Part shown: positions 53,654 to 61,750 of the stretch, in pieces | Numbering within the stretch: position 1 is the first letter of the stretch | Layout: every line of letters begins with the position of its first letter | Assembly (NCBI RefSeq): GCF_039540405.1 | Contig: NZ_BAABEY010000024.1 | Span: 62,001 to 126,000, forward strand | Direction of reading: 5' to 3' | From: Ravibacter arvi | Lineage (GTDB): Bacteria; Bacteroidota; Bacteroidia; Cytophagales; Spirosomataceae | DNA: 64,000 nucleotides | Notes under the pieces: generated by a model | What the model was told of the DNA's origin: nothing | The model's database searches: none | Seen by the model: only the letters and a program-made list of their open reading frames with translations | Program-made: the position numbers and the translations under genes

Positions 53654-53941
53654 CTAGTTTTTTAAGGATTTTTCCACTTTCGTGTCCCATGTTGCTATCA
53701 TATTCGCAAGCTGTTGCTTTTGCTTTTCCAATTGATCGTAGTTACGCTGCAAACTAACAATGCTGTCTATAGAAGTAAGTGCCATCGCCTCCATCTCATC
53801 GTGTCCTTTCCCTTTGTACTTTTCAACCATTCGCCGGAATGAATCCTTTGCGCGAATATAATATTGCTCCTGATCAGCAGGGACATGCAGGTGAAACCCC
53901 CTGTCCATTACCTTGAAAAAGACCGTTACGTGCTCATCCAC
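53654..53941 (-). CDS. zapA: Cell division protein ZapA
   Basis: A 95-aa ZapA-like protein, the usual size. The first half is the globular domain (VFFKVMDRGFHLHVPADQEQYYIRAKDSFRRMVEKY) and the second half a coiled coil (SLQRNYDQLEKQKQQLANMI). ZapA cross-links FtsZ filaments at mid-cell. The start is GTG at 53941: the frame has no in-frame ATG between this codon and an upstream stop. It begins 12 bp after the coiled-coil gene. Confidence 0.9.
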   Translation of the reverse strand: MDEHVTVFFKVMDRGFHLHVPADQEQYYIRAKDSFRRMVEKYKGKGHDEMEAMALTSIDSIVSLQRNYDQLEKQKQQLANMIATWDTKVEKSLKN

Positions 53942-53952
53942 AACTTCAAGCT

Positions 53953-54300
53953 TTACAGCGTTTGCCTTAACTTCGCAATGACAGCATCAATGCTTTCTAT
54001 ATAATGATCAATGACTTCTTTCAATTCTGAAATACCACCTGTTGGCGTCAGTTTATTGGTTACAATTTTAGCAAAATATCTGGATTTTTTAAAATCCTTC
54101 TCTAGCTGTCTGTGTTTTTTCTTTATTTCTTGGTACTCCGCCTTGAATTTCGTGCTTTCCTCACGTAATTTCTTGTTTTCTTGTCTGAGGTCATCCAGTT
54201 CCCACTTCAGCCGCGCCTGCGCATTGAGCATAATCTGAAGCTTCTCATCAAATGCAGCAATGCTTATTTTCAGGTCTTTTGACGAAGAATGGCTGGCCAT
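53953..54300 (-). CDS. Small coiled-coil protein between pheT and zapA
   Basis: A 115-aa protein, mostly one coiled coil (residues ~20-75; LKWELDDLRQENKKLREESTK...), with a C-terminal helical segment (LKEVIDHYIESIDAVIAKLRQTL). No membrane segment or signal peptide. It sits 12 bp upstream of zapA and 13 bp downstream of pheT, so it is in the same operon. Its size, coiled coil and position suggest a ZapB-like partner of ZapA, but this is inference from context. Confidence 0.75.
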   Translation of the reverse strand: MASHSSSKDLKISIAAFDEKLQIMLNAQARLKWELDDLRQENKKLREESTKFKAEYQEIKKKHRQLEKDFKKSRYFAKIVTNKLTPTGGISELKEVIDHYIESIDAVIAKLRQTL

Positions 54301-54313
54301 AGCGCCTCAGTGT

Positions 54314-56728
54314 TTACTTCCTGATGATTGCCCCGAATTCCTTTTCATAAGCGCCCATCAGTTTTTGCATCACCCGGTCAATCTCCTGGTCTGTCAATGT
54401 GCGCGCGTCGTCCAGTAAAGTGAAGCTGATGGCATAGGCCTTTTTGCCCTCCAGGTTCTTTCCTTCGTATACATCAAAGACGTTGACCTCTTTGATCAGT
54501 TTTTTTTCTGTACGGTAAGCCAGCGCTTCCAGCGCGTCAAACTGAACATTTTTGTCTACTACGAGGGAAAGGTCCCTGCGTACTTCCGGGAAGCGTGACA
54601 CCTCACGGTAGTCCACGGCGCTGCTGTATTTTTTTAGCAGGTAGTCCCAATCCAGCTCGGCGAAGTATACTTCTGACTTGACGCCGGCTGTTCTGGCGAC
54701 CTCGGGTGATACCAGTCCGAGGCGGGCTACTTCCCGGTTACCGCTGTTCCAGATAATGCCCTGTGCAAATATCTTCCCTTCATACTTTTGCGCCGTGACG
54801 GTCCCGGTGCGCATCAGCGAAAGTACGTTGCTGACCACCAACGCCAGGTCGTGAAAAGCCAGCGCTTTGGCCGGGGCTACCCAGCTTTCCTGGATCTGAT
54901 TGCCGGTCATGACAATTGAAAGCCGGTTCTTTTCACGGTAAGCAGCCTCTTCTTTGAAATAGATTTTCCCGAACTCAAAAAACTTCAGATTTTTTTGCCG
55001 GCGGTTCAGGTTGTGCGCTACCGTTTCGAGTGCCGAGAACAGAAGTGTCCGACGGAGAATTGATAGATCTTCGCTCAGGTAATTCAGAATTTTAACTTCT
55101 TCCCCGGGAAGATCGTCCGCCAGCGCTGCTTCAAGCGTTGGTTTTACTAGCGAATTGTTGATGATCTCATTAAAACCGTTGGCGGCCAGCATGCCGCCGG
55201 TTCGGAGGAGAAGTTCATCGGGGTCCTTCGAAGGGAAGGGCGAAAGGTAATCGCTCTTCAGGTCCTCGGAAAGTTCTACGTTGTCGAAGCCGTATATCCG
55301 GAGAACCTCTTCGATGATGTCGGCTTCACGCTGAACGTCGACACGATACGGCGGGACTATTGCCACGAAGCCCTCTTCATTTTCGATCTCGTAACGGATA
55401 TCCAGGTTGAAGAGGATTTTCTGGATCGCATACCGGTCCAGTTTTTTGCCGATGAGCCGGTCGATGTTTTTGTATTTGACGGCCACTCTGAAATTTTCGA
55501 CAGGATTCGGGTACAAGTCGATTATTTCCGATGAGACTTTTCCGCCGGCTATTTCCGCGATCAGAAGTGCTGCACGTTTCAACGCTACTACGGGTAGGTT
55601 AGGATCTGTGCCCCGCTCGAACCGGAAGGAAGCGTCGGTTTTTAAACCGTGGTGCTGAGCAGTCCGACGGACCCACTCCGGCGAGAAGTAGGCCGACTCC
55701 AGGAAGATAGAAGTAGTGGCGTCGCTAACCCCCGAATCTTCGCCGCCAAAGACGCCTGCAATACACATGGGCGCTTCTGCGTCGGCAATCATCAGGTCAA
55801 AATGGCGGAGCTTACGGGATACTCCGTCCAGGGTTTTGAAGCCGGTACCTTCTTCAAAAGTCCGGACCACTATTCTTTGCCCGGCTATTTTCTGATAGTC
55901 GAACGCATGCAGTGGCTGGCCCAGCTCGTGGCAAACGTAATTGGTAATGTCAACGATATTGTTGATCGGGCGGACACCTATAACCTCCAGGCGATGTTTC
56001 AGCCAATCGGGAGATTCGCCTACCCGGAGCCCGGTCATGGTAATGCCGCTATATCGTGGAGCGGCTTCGGGCACATGCACCTCCACATGGATGGGGGCGT
56101 CATGGTTGTCTACTCTGAACGCCTCAACCGAAGGCAGCGCAACCGGTTTGTTCAGCGCTGCTTTCAGGTCACGGGCAACGCCATAATGGGAGGCAGCGTC
56201 GGCACGATTAGGGGTAAGTCCGATTTCGATGGTATGATCGGACCGGATGTCGAGGTAGCGCGCAGCGGGTGTACCGACGGGCAGCTCCGTTTCCAGGACC
56301 ATAATGCCCGCGTGCGAGGAACCGATTCCGAGCTCATCTTCGGCGCAGATCATTCCCTCAGATTCCACTCCTCTTATTTTGGCTCTTTTGATTTTCAGCG
56401 GCTCGCTTGCTCCGGTGGGATAGAGTTCGGCGCCTACTTTAGCCACCAGTACGGTCTGGCCCGCCGCGACATTGGGGGCGCCGCAAACGATCTGCAGCGG
56501 TGCTGCCTCGCCTACGTCGACGGTAGTGACCGACAGTTTATCCGCATTCGGGTGTTTCTCGCAGGTGAGCACCTTGCCGATTACCACCTCTTTGAGGCCG
56601 CCCTTAATAAGTTCATGTTCTTCGATTCCTTCAACTTCAAGGCCCGTACCGGTCAGGATACGGCCTAATTCTTCGGGCGATTCGTCAAATTTGACGAGCT
56701 CCTGCAACCAATTGTATGATATTTTCAC
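54314..56728 (-). CDS. pheT: Phenylalanyl-tRNA synthetase beta subunit
   Basis: PheT, 804 aa, the usual size. With PheS (not in the window) it charges tRNA-Phe. An N-terminal tRNA-binding EMAP domain (~40-150), B3/B4 editing region with PFGVARDLKAAL-like segments (YGVARDLKAALNKP near 176), B5 domain, and a C-terminal FDX-ACB domain (SRFPEVRRDLSLVVDKN near 715) are recognisable. It is the first gene of the pheT-coiled coil-zapA-rny-AAA run. Confidence 0.98.
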   Translation of the reverse strand: MKISYNWLQELVKFDESPEELGRILTGTGLEVEGIEEHELIKGGLKEVVIGKVLTCEKHPNADKLSVTTVDVGEAAPLQIVCGAPNVAAGQTVLVAKVGAELYPTGASEPLKIKRAKIRGVESEGMICAEDELGIGSSHAGIMVLETELPVGTPAARYLDIRSDHTIEIGLTPNRADAASHYGVARDLKAALNKPVALPSVEAFRVDNHDAPIHVEVHVPEAAPRYSGITMTGLRVGESPDWLKHRLEVIGVRPINNIVDITNYVCHELGQPLHAFDYQKIAGQRIVVRTFEEGTGFKTLDGVSRKLRHFDLMIADAEAPMCIAGVFGGEDSGVSDATTSIFLESAYFSPEWVRRTAQHHGLKTDASFRFERGTDPNLPVVALKRAALLIAEIAGGKVSSEIIDLYPNPVENFRVAVKYKNIDRLIGKKLDRYAIQKILFNLDIRYEIENEEGFVAIVPPYRVDVQREADIIEEVLRIYGFDNVELSEDLKSDYLSPFPSKDPDELLLRTGGMLAANGFNEIINNSLVKPTLEAALADDLPGEEVKILNYLSEDLSILRRTLLFSALETVAHNLNRRQKNLKFFEFGKIYFKEEAAYREKNRLSIVMTGNQIQESWVAPAKALAFHDLALVVSNVLSLMRTGTVTAQKYEGKIFAQGIIWNSGNREVARLGLVSPEVARTAGVKSEVYFAELDWDYLLKKYSSAVDYREVSRFPEVRRDLSLVVDKNVQFDALEALAYRTEKKLIKEVNVFDVYEGKNLEGKKAYAISFTLLDDARTLTDQEIDRVMQKLMGAYEKEFGAIIRK

Positions 56729-56824
56729 TTTTTGTAAATAATAATAAATATATGGCCGTCCGCCATTTTCCGGGTACCGGCTTACCTGTTGGCGCCCGCT
56801 AAAGGGCTAATAAGTGCGAAAATA

Positions 56825-57478
56825 CTATTTTTCTGCCGTAAATTTTTCCCCGGCAGCGACGGATACCGTCAAAGTATTTTCGGCGGGCGGCAACGGGCAG
56901 GCATATTGGTGGTTGTAGGCGCAGTACGGGCTGTAAGCTTTGTTAAAATCTACCACCAGCTGGTTGCTCTTGATGTCTGCGGCGGTAAAGTCCAGGTAGC
57001 GGCCGCCGCCGTAGGTGGTTTTCCCGCTGGTACCGTCCTTCCACATGAGTGAAAATACGCCTTCGTGTTTAAGAAGCAATAATTTCTGGGGAGAACCTCC
57101 CAGTTCAAAATGCAGAAATGCATAACGTTCGTATGGGTCAACCGAGCCGTCGGTATTATGAATTTCGAGAATTTTGTCTTCCCCCTGGTAAGGTACCAGC
57201 TTTGCTACGACGCGGAAATCAATATCCGGAGCATAATAATCAAGGCCCTTAAACGCCGCCTGGTCTTCAATAGGCGATTCATCGGAGGTCCTGAACCATT
57301 TTTCCAGGTCTTTCCGGTCGTCCTGAATCAGCTCGGCGTATGTTGCGGGATTGAGCTCCTCGTTCGAAACAATGCCCGGCGCTTTTTTGGGGGGGGAGAA
57401 TGTTTCGATGAGAAAATAGGCTACGATTGCCAGCAGCATGGCGAGGGTGCTGTATCGGAAGACTTTGTTTTTAAACAT
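56825..57478 (-). CDS. DUF1684 family protein
   Basis: A 217-aa protein with an N-terminal signal peptide or anchor (YSTLAMLLAIVAYFLIETF, residues ~8-26). The C-terminal half contains the DUF1684 signature: FLHFELGGSPQKLLLL, GGGRYLDFTAADIKSNQLVVDFNKAYSPYCAYNHQYACPLPP. That end has a cluster of Cys and aromatic residues suggesting ligand binding. The biochemical role of the family is not established. It is monocistronic on the minus strand. Confidence 0.88.
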   Translation of the reverse strand: MFKNKVFRYSTLAMLLAIVAYFLIETFSPPKKAPGIVSNEELNPATYAELIQDDRKDLEKWFRTSDESPIEDQAAFKGLDYYAPDIDFRVVAKLVPYQGEDKILEIHNTDGSVDPYERYAFLHFELGGSPQKLLLLKHEGVFSLMWKDGTSGKTTYGGGRYLDFTAADIKSNQLVVDFNKAYSPYCAYNHQYACPLPPAENTLTVSVAAGEKFTAEK

Positions 57479-57518
57479 GGATCGGGAACTGAAGTGAGAC
57501 GAAAAGCCATTTGAAGTG

Positions 57519-57526
57519 CAAATATA
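57519..57526 (-). promoter_or_regulatory. Candidate -7 element upstream of DUF1684 gene
   Basis: The minus strand reads TATATTTG, a perfect TAnnTTTG, about 40 bp before the ATG at 57478. The -33 box is not clear. Confidence 0.4.
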
Positions 57527-57597
57527 AGCGATACCAACGGGATCACCGGCCGAATCGTACGGCGAAGTAGCAGGAAGGGTTTATGACCGGATTTTCG

Positions 57598-57605
57598 TAT
57601 TTTTG
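57598..57605 (+). promoter_or_regulatory. Candidate -7 element upstream of riboflavin synthase gene
   Basis: TATTTTTG matches TAnnTTTG, 23 bp before the ATG at 57628. The gap between the divergent genes (57479-57627) has no FMN-riboswitch-like structure that I can see. Confidence 0.4.
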
Positions 57606-57627
57606 TGACGGATTAAAGACATTGAAT

Positions 57628-58236
57628 ATGTTTACAGGGATCGTTGAAACCATGGCGGAGGTTATTTCGCTGGAGCGCCAGGGAACCAACATTAATTTCA
57701 GGCTTAAGGCGCCGGTAGCGCATGAGCTCAGGGTGGATCAGAGTGTAAGCCACAACGGGGTCTGTCTCACGGTTACCGGCGTGACGGATGACGGCTATTC
57801 CGTCACCGCAGTGGAGGAAACCCTGAGTAAGACAAATCTCGGGAGCCTCAGGCCCGGAGATCCCGTCAACCTGGAAAGATGTATGCCTGCAAACGGCCGG
57901 TTCGACGGGCATATTGTGCAGGGGCACGTGGACCAGACCGGGGTATGTACCGGCATTGAGGACAAAGAGGGAAGCTGGTTGTTCGATTTTTCTTTTGATC
58001 CCGGTGAGCAGGGCAATATTGTCGTGGAAAAAGGTTCCATTTGTATCAACGGCGTGAGCCTGACGGTGTTCAACACGACCGACCGCTCATTTCAGGTAGC
58101 TATCATTCCCTACACTTTTGAGCATACCAATTTTCACACGCTTTCCGTAGGGCAACAGGTCAATCTGGAGTTCGACGTACTGGGGAAGTATGTATCGCGT
58201 TTACTGGCCCGTCGGGAAATTCCTTTTGTTGGCTGA
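57628..58236 (+). CDS. ribE: Riboflavin synthase, alpha subunit
   Basis: A 202-aa enzyme that dismutates 6,7-dimethyl-8-ribityllumazine to riboflavin, the last step of the pathway. Two lumazine-binding domains are visible. The N-terminal one starts with MFTGIVE and has a VSHNGVCLTV segment and GHIVQGHVDQTG. The C-terminal one starts near ~100 and repeats ICINGVSLTVF. I chose the ATG at 57628 because MFTGIVE is the family start; an earlier in-frame codon at 57583 would add 15 residues. It is followed 53 bp later by the PASTA protein. Confidence 0.97.
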   Translation: MFTGIVETMAEVISLERQGTNINFRLKAPVAHELRVDQSVSHNGVCLTVTGVTDDGYSVTAVEETLSKTNLGSLRPGDPVNLERCMPANGRFDGHIVQGHVDQTGVCTGIEDKEGSWLFDFSFDPGEQGNIVVEKGSICINGVSLTVFNTTDRSFQVAIIPYTFEHTNFHTLSVGQQVNLEFDVLGKYVSRLLARREIPFVG

Positions 58237-58289
58237 TAAAATATTCCTGTTATTTTTACCGTTGAAAATTGCAAGTAGCTAACAAGTTA

Positions 58290-59069
58290 ATGGCCAAGAT
58301 CAGTACGAATTCTCCTAAAGACCTCTTGATCCATATCGGTATTATTGTTGCCCTGATATTGGTCTTTTTCCTGGGTTTCTTCTTTGTTTACTTGCCTTTT
58401 ACCACCAATCATGGTCAATCGGTCACGGTCCCGGACGTTCAGAAAATGGACGTAAGGAAGATCGGGAGTTTTCTCGACGAGCGCGACCTGAATTACGAAG
58501 TCAGCGATTGCACGTTTGTGACGAGCCTGCCGCCCCTTGCGGTGATCAGCCAATATCCGAAACCGGGATCGAAAGTGAAGGAAGGGCGTAAAATCTATGT
58601 CACGGTGGTGATGCAGACAGTCCCGGTTATCAAAATGCCGAAAGTAACTGACATGTCGCACAAGAGTGCCGAATTGTTGTTGAAAAGCAACGGCCTTGTG
58701 TTGGGTGCCTTGCGTTATGTGCCCGATCTGGCGCACGGATCCGTGCTTAAGCAGTTTTACAACGGGCAGGAAATAGCGCCCGGGCAGGATGTGCCCAAAG
58801 GATCAAAAATAGACCTGGAGGTAGGAAACGGCCTCGGAAATACCTCCTTCCCCACGCCGTCTGTTGTGGGAATGCTTGAGGACGAAGCTGAGTTTCAGAT
58901 CGTGGGCGCCGGTTTAAAAGTAGGGCAGCGGATTGTTGTTCCCGTTGAAGGAGACGTCGCTCCCGGAAGCATTACGAAGCAGAATCCTTCGGCCGGCAGT
59001 AACATCCGCGTCGGAGAGGTTGTTGATCTCTGGATTGCAGACCCCGGAACTGCCGAACCGCAGAATTAG
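58290..59069 (+). CDS. PASTA domain membrane protein
   Basis: A 259-aa protein with one N-terminal transmembrane helix (~residues 15-38) and a periplasmic part with three PASTA-type repeats of ~65-70 residues: the first starts VTVPDVQKMDVRKI, the second VPVIKMPKVTDMSHKSA, the third TSFPTPSVVGMLEDEA. PASTA repeats bind peptidoglycan or muropeptides. There is no kinase or transpeptidase domain. I chose the ATG at 58290; an earlier TTG at 58269 is possible. It is in the same unit as ribE by spacing. Confidence 0.92.
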   Translation: MAKISTNSPKDLLIHIGIIVALILVFFLGFFFVYLPFTTNHGQSVTVPDVQKMDVRKIGSFLDERDLNYEVSDCTFVTSLPPLAVISQYPKPGSKVKEGRKIYVTVVMQTVPVIKMPKVTDMSHKSAELLLKSNGLVLGALRYVPDLAHGSVLKQFYNGQEIAPGQDVPKGSKIDLEVGNGLGNTSFPTPSVVGMLEDEAEFQIVGAGLKVGQRIVVPVEGDVAPGSITKQNPSAGSNIRVGEVVDLWIADPGTAEPQN

Positions 59070-59074
59070 CTTTT

Positions 59075-59133
59075 AGGTGTGAGATATGAGGGGTGAACGG
59101 AATGTTATAGCTCACCCCTCATATCTCACACCT
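59075..59133. other. Perfect 22-bp hairpin of the heptamer repeat family
   Basis: The arm AGGTGTGAGATATGAGGG... (59075-59096) is perfectly complementary to TCACCCCTCATATCTC... (59112-59133) over 22 bp, with a 15-nt loop. It lies in the 95-bp gap after the PASTA gene. The right arm has the heptamer-type units seen at 15029, 15579, 23275 and 59560. There is no U-tract, so termination by it is uncertain; mRNA protection is equally possible. Confidence 0.8.
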
Positions 59134-59164
59134 CACGCCTGTAACCAATAAACTCAAAAGCATC

Positions 59165-59473
59165 ATGGATATTACCGTAGAAGAACTAAAAAAACGACTG
59201 GATAGCGGGGAAGCCGTTAACCTCATTGATGTCAGGGAAGAACATGAATACGAAGAAGATAACCTGGGCGCGCATCTGATTCCGCTGGGAGAACTTCCGT
59301 CCAGGCTGGATGAAATCGAAGCGCTCAGGGATGAGGAGCTTCTGGTACATTGCCGTTCGGGCGCAAGAAGTGAAAGGGCTAAGCAATTTCTGATAAGCCA
59401 GGGCTTTTCGAACGTGCGTAACGTACTCGGTGGAATTCTCGCGTATCGCGAACTGGAAGGAGACGAGGATTGA
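59165..59473 (+). CDS. Single-domain rhodanese-like protein
   Basis: A 102-aa rhodanese domain. The active-site loop is Cys63 in HCRSGAR, which fits a functional sulfurtransferase. The N-terminal DVREEHEYE and C-terminal GGILAYRELEGDED complete the fold. No signal peptide. Likely a sulfur or selenium carrier in the cytoplasm. Followed by a strong terminator. Confidence 0.95.
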   Translation: MDITVEELKKRLDSGEAVNLIDVREEHEYEEDNLGAHLIPLGELPSRLDEIEALRDEELLVHCRSGARSERAKQFLISQGFSNVRNVLGGILAYRELEGDED

Positions 59474-59492
59474 TTTCAAGTACTTTTTATAC

Positions 59493-59527
59493 AAACGAGG
59501 CCTTACCGCTAAGGCCTCGTTTTTTTT
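59493..59527 (+). terminator. Terminator after rhodanese gene
   Basis: AAACGAGGCCTTA (59493-59505) pairs perfectly with TAAGGCCTCGTTT (59510-59522), with a 4-nt loop and a following run of T. Confidence 0.9.
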
Positions 59528-59559
59528 GAGGGGAAGCACCCGTTTCATCCCATCCCCCC

Positions 59560-59596
59560 AAACCTAACATCTCAAACCTCAAACCTCACACCTCAT
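59560..59596. repeat. Heptamer repeat array before metallophosphoesterase gene
   Basis: Units such as ACCTAAC, CTCAAAC, CTCACAC run directly into the start codon of the next gene; the ATG at 59595-59597 begins inside the last unit. A member of the same dispersed family as 15029 and 59075. It may affect translation by masking the start region. Confidence 0.6.
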
Positions 59597-60671
59597 GCGT
59601 ACAAAACTTTTTTTTGCCATTGCGCTGTTAACCGGCCTGGTTCATGCAGAACTGAATGGGCAGCAGGCCTATCAGGCTCCGAGTTTGGAAACTGCTGATT
59701 CCTGGTCGATGGTTTTATTACCTGATCCGCAGACTTACGTGAAATTCGCCAGAAACCAACCGATTTTTGACTTGATGACCGCCTGGGTTGCCGATAATGC
59801 CAAAAAGCTGAACGTAAGGATGGTATTGTGTACCGGCGACCTGGTGGAACAAAATGAAATGCCCAACCCGGACGGAATCAATGGCGACCAGCCCAGTAAG
59901 TTGCAATGGGAGGCAGCCGCCCGTGCTTTTACCCGGCTGGACGGAAAGGTACCTTATGTGGCGGCCACAGGTAACCACGATTTTGGTTATAAAAGCGCGG
60001 AAAACAGGCTAACCCATTATGACCGCTACTTTCCGTCGGATAAAAATTTCCTGAGCCTTGAGATGCTCCGCGAAGTCGGAACCGATGAAAAAGGAGTTCC
60101 TACGCTTACCAATGCCGTTTATGAAATGAATTCGCCGAAAGGCACCCGGATGCTTTTTATGGTGCTGGAATTTGCACCGCGGGATGCCGTATTGGAATGG
60201 GCCGGCAGAGTTTTAAGCCAGGAAAAGTACCGGGATCATTTCGTGATTCTTCTTACGCATTCCTATCTGAATTCTAAAAGTGAAACGATTGAGAAGGAGG
60301 GCTATCCGCTTACCGACAGGAACTATGGACGGGCGGTCTGGGAAAAGCTGGTAAAGCCTTCGCGGAACATACGGATGGTTTTTTCGGGGCATATCGGCGC
60401 GCCGGACGATGTGTTAGGTCACATCGGGTTTCGTTCTGACAAAAACGCTGCGGGCAAAACGGTAAATCAGATGGTGTTCAATGCACAGGCGCTCGGGGGC
60501 GGATGGCACGGTAACGGCGGAGACGGCTGGCTCAGAATTCTCGAATTTTTACCCGGCGAGCGCAAGGTTCGTGTAAAGACCTTTTCGCCGCTTTTTGCCA
60601 TATCGCCCGCCACCAGGCATCTCGCCTGGCGGACAGAACCCTATGATGCCTTTGAGTTTACTATTGATTAA
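59595..60671 (+). CDS. Secreted metallophosphoesterase
   Basis: A 358-aa protein with a signal peptide (residues 1-24, ending LNGQ region). Calcineurin-like motifs are visible: LLPDPQTY (~40-47), GDLVEQ (~80-85), GNHDFG (~127-132) and a later THSY (~218) and GHIGAP (~258). It should be a periplasmic or outer-membrane phosphodiesterase or phosphatase. Resemblance is to the CSTP1-like subgroup. It is probably monocistronic, with a terminator before it. Confidence 0.92.
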   Translation: MRTKLFFAIALLTGLVHAELNGQQAYQAPSLETADSWSMVLLPDPQTYVKFARNQPIFDLMTAWVADNAKKLNVRMVLCTGDLVEQNEMPNPDGINGDQPSKLQWEAAARAFTRLDGKVPYVAATGNHDFGYKSAENRLTHYDRYFPSDKNFLSLEMLREVGTDEKGVPTLTNAVYEMNSPKGTRMLFMVLEFAPRDAVLEWAGRVLSQEKYRDHFVILLTHSYLNSKSETIEKEGYPLTDRNYGRAVWEKLVKPSRNIRMVFSGHIGAPDDVLGHIGFRSDKNAAGKTVNQMVFNAQALGGGWHGNGGDGWLRILEFLPGERKVRVKTFSPLFAISPATRHLAWRTEPYDAFEFTID

Positions 60672-60710
60672 ACGGGCGATAAACGCGGCATCAGACTGGC
60701 TATTATGCCG

Positions 60711-60718
60711 TAAGTTTG
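60711..60718 (+). promoter_or_regulatory. Candidate -7 element upstream of the glycosyltransferase pair
   Basis: TAAGTTTG matches TAnnTTTG and lies 32 bp before the ATG at 60743. The -33 box is not evident. Confidence 0.4.
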
Positions 60719-60742
60719 GGGTTTATTTGTTTTCCGCATTTT

Positions 60743-61750
60743 ATGGAGGTATCGATTATCATTGTTAATTACCGAACGTCAGACTTGATCATTGACGCAC
60801 TTGAAACCGTTTATGAACATACGAAGGGTATACGGTTTGAAGTAATTGTGGTGAACAATGAAACGGATGAAAAGGGGAAAAGACGGATACTGGAGCGCTT
60901 CCCGGAAGTAAACTGGATTGAGATGGGGTACAACGCCGGTTTTGGACGGGCGAATAACCTGGGCATGCGCCACGCCAAAGGCCGTTATTTCCTGTTGCTT
61001 AACGCGGATACGCTGTTGATCGACAATGTTATAGCGCGTTGTGCGGGCCGAATGGATGCCGATCCTGAAATAGTAGCCGCAGCGGCTTATCAATATGACG
61101 GGAACCGTCAGCCAATGCCGTTTTACCAGAGCTTTAACGACTTTCGAAAGTCTTTTTTTATCGTGCCGCCGGGGAGGTTTTTCGCCAATCTCCTGGACCG
61201 GCTACTACCCGAGCCGGTATATGCCGACCCGGAACAAAGGGACTGGCTTGTAGGCGCCTTTATGATGGTCAGGAAAGAAGCCTTTGAAAAGACCGGGGGC
61301 TTTGAGGAAAGTTTTTTCATGTATGGCGAAGATGTGGAATGGTCGGGCAGACTGGGCAGGCTGGGTAAGCTTAAGCTGTTCAAGGATTGTATTTTTTTAC
61401 ACCTGGAGAATCAAAATCCGTATCGCCGCTCACGAATTTCGTGGATCAATCGTTTTAGTGTGCAGATGCAGGTAGCAAATATGGTCTGGCTGCGGAAGCA
61501 ATATGGAATCCCTTATTATTTGCTGATGCTCGTCCATTACCTCTCCATGATCCCGGTAGTGTATGGCTGGCGGTTGGTCATGAACCTGAAGGAAACCGGC
61601 AAAGTAGGCGGACAGTATGCCACACAACATATATTCCGGCGCAAAACGCTGATTTTGGTAAGCTATTTTTGGAAAACTTTGAACTATAAAGCACACTTCT
61701 TCAAAATAAAGCCTGAAGAAAACGTCGATAAGTTATATGCAGACACCTAG
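60743..61750 (+). CDS. Family 2 glycosyltransferase
   Basis: A 335-aa GT-A fold enzyme. N-terminal VSIIIVNYRTSDLI (~3-16) is the nucleotide-sugar-binding start and LLLNADTLL (~85-93) contains the DxD-like site. A WLVGAFMMVRKEAFEKTGGFEESFFMYGEDVEWSGR segment (~165-200) with the ED motif is typical of the rhamnosyltransferase-like subgroup. It likely adds a sugar to a surface polysaccharide or lipid carrier. Its end overlaps the start of the next gene by 14 bp, so the two are translationally coupled. I chose the ATG at 60743; an earlier TTG start is less likely. Confidence 0.9.
   Translation: MEVSIIIVNYRTSDLIIDALETVYEHTKGIRFEVIVVNNETDEKGKRRILERFPEVNWIEMGYNAGFGRANNLGMRHAKGRYFLLLNADTLLIDNVIARCAGRMDADPEIVAAAAYQYDGNRQPMPFYQSFNDFRKSFFIVPPGRFFANLLDRLLPEPVYADPEQRDWLVGAFMMVRKEAFEKTGGFEESFFMYGEDVEWSGRLGRLGKLKLFKDCIFLHLENQNPYRRSRISWINRFSVQMQVANMVWLRKQYGIPYYLLMLVHYLSMIPVVYGWRLVMNLKETGKVGGQYATQHIFRRKTLILVSYFWKTLNYKAHFFKIKPEENVDKLYADT

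Noticed and set aside
57479..57627. FMN riboswitch before ribE
   Set aside because: The gap is short and no conserved riboswitch core could be seen; a simple promoter explains it.
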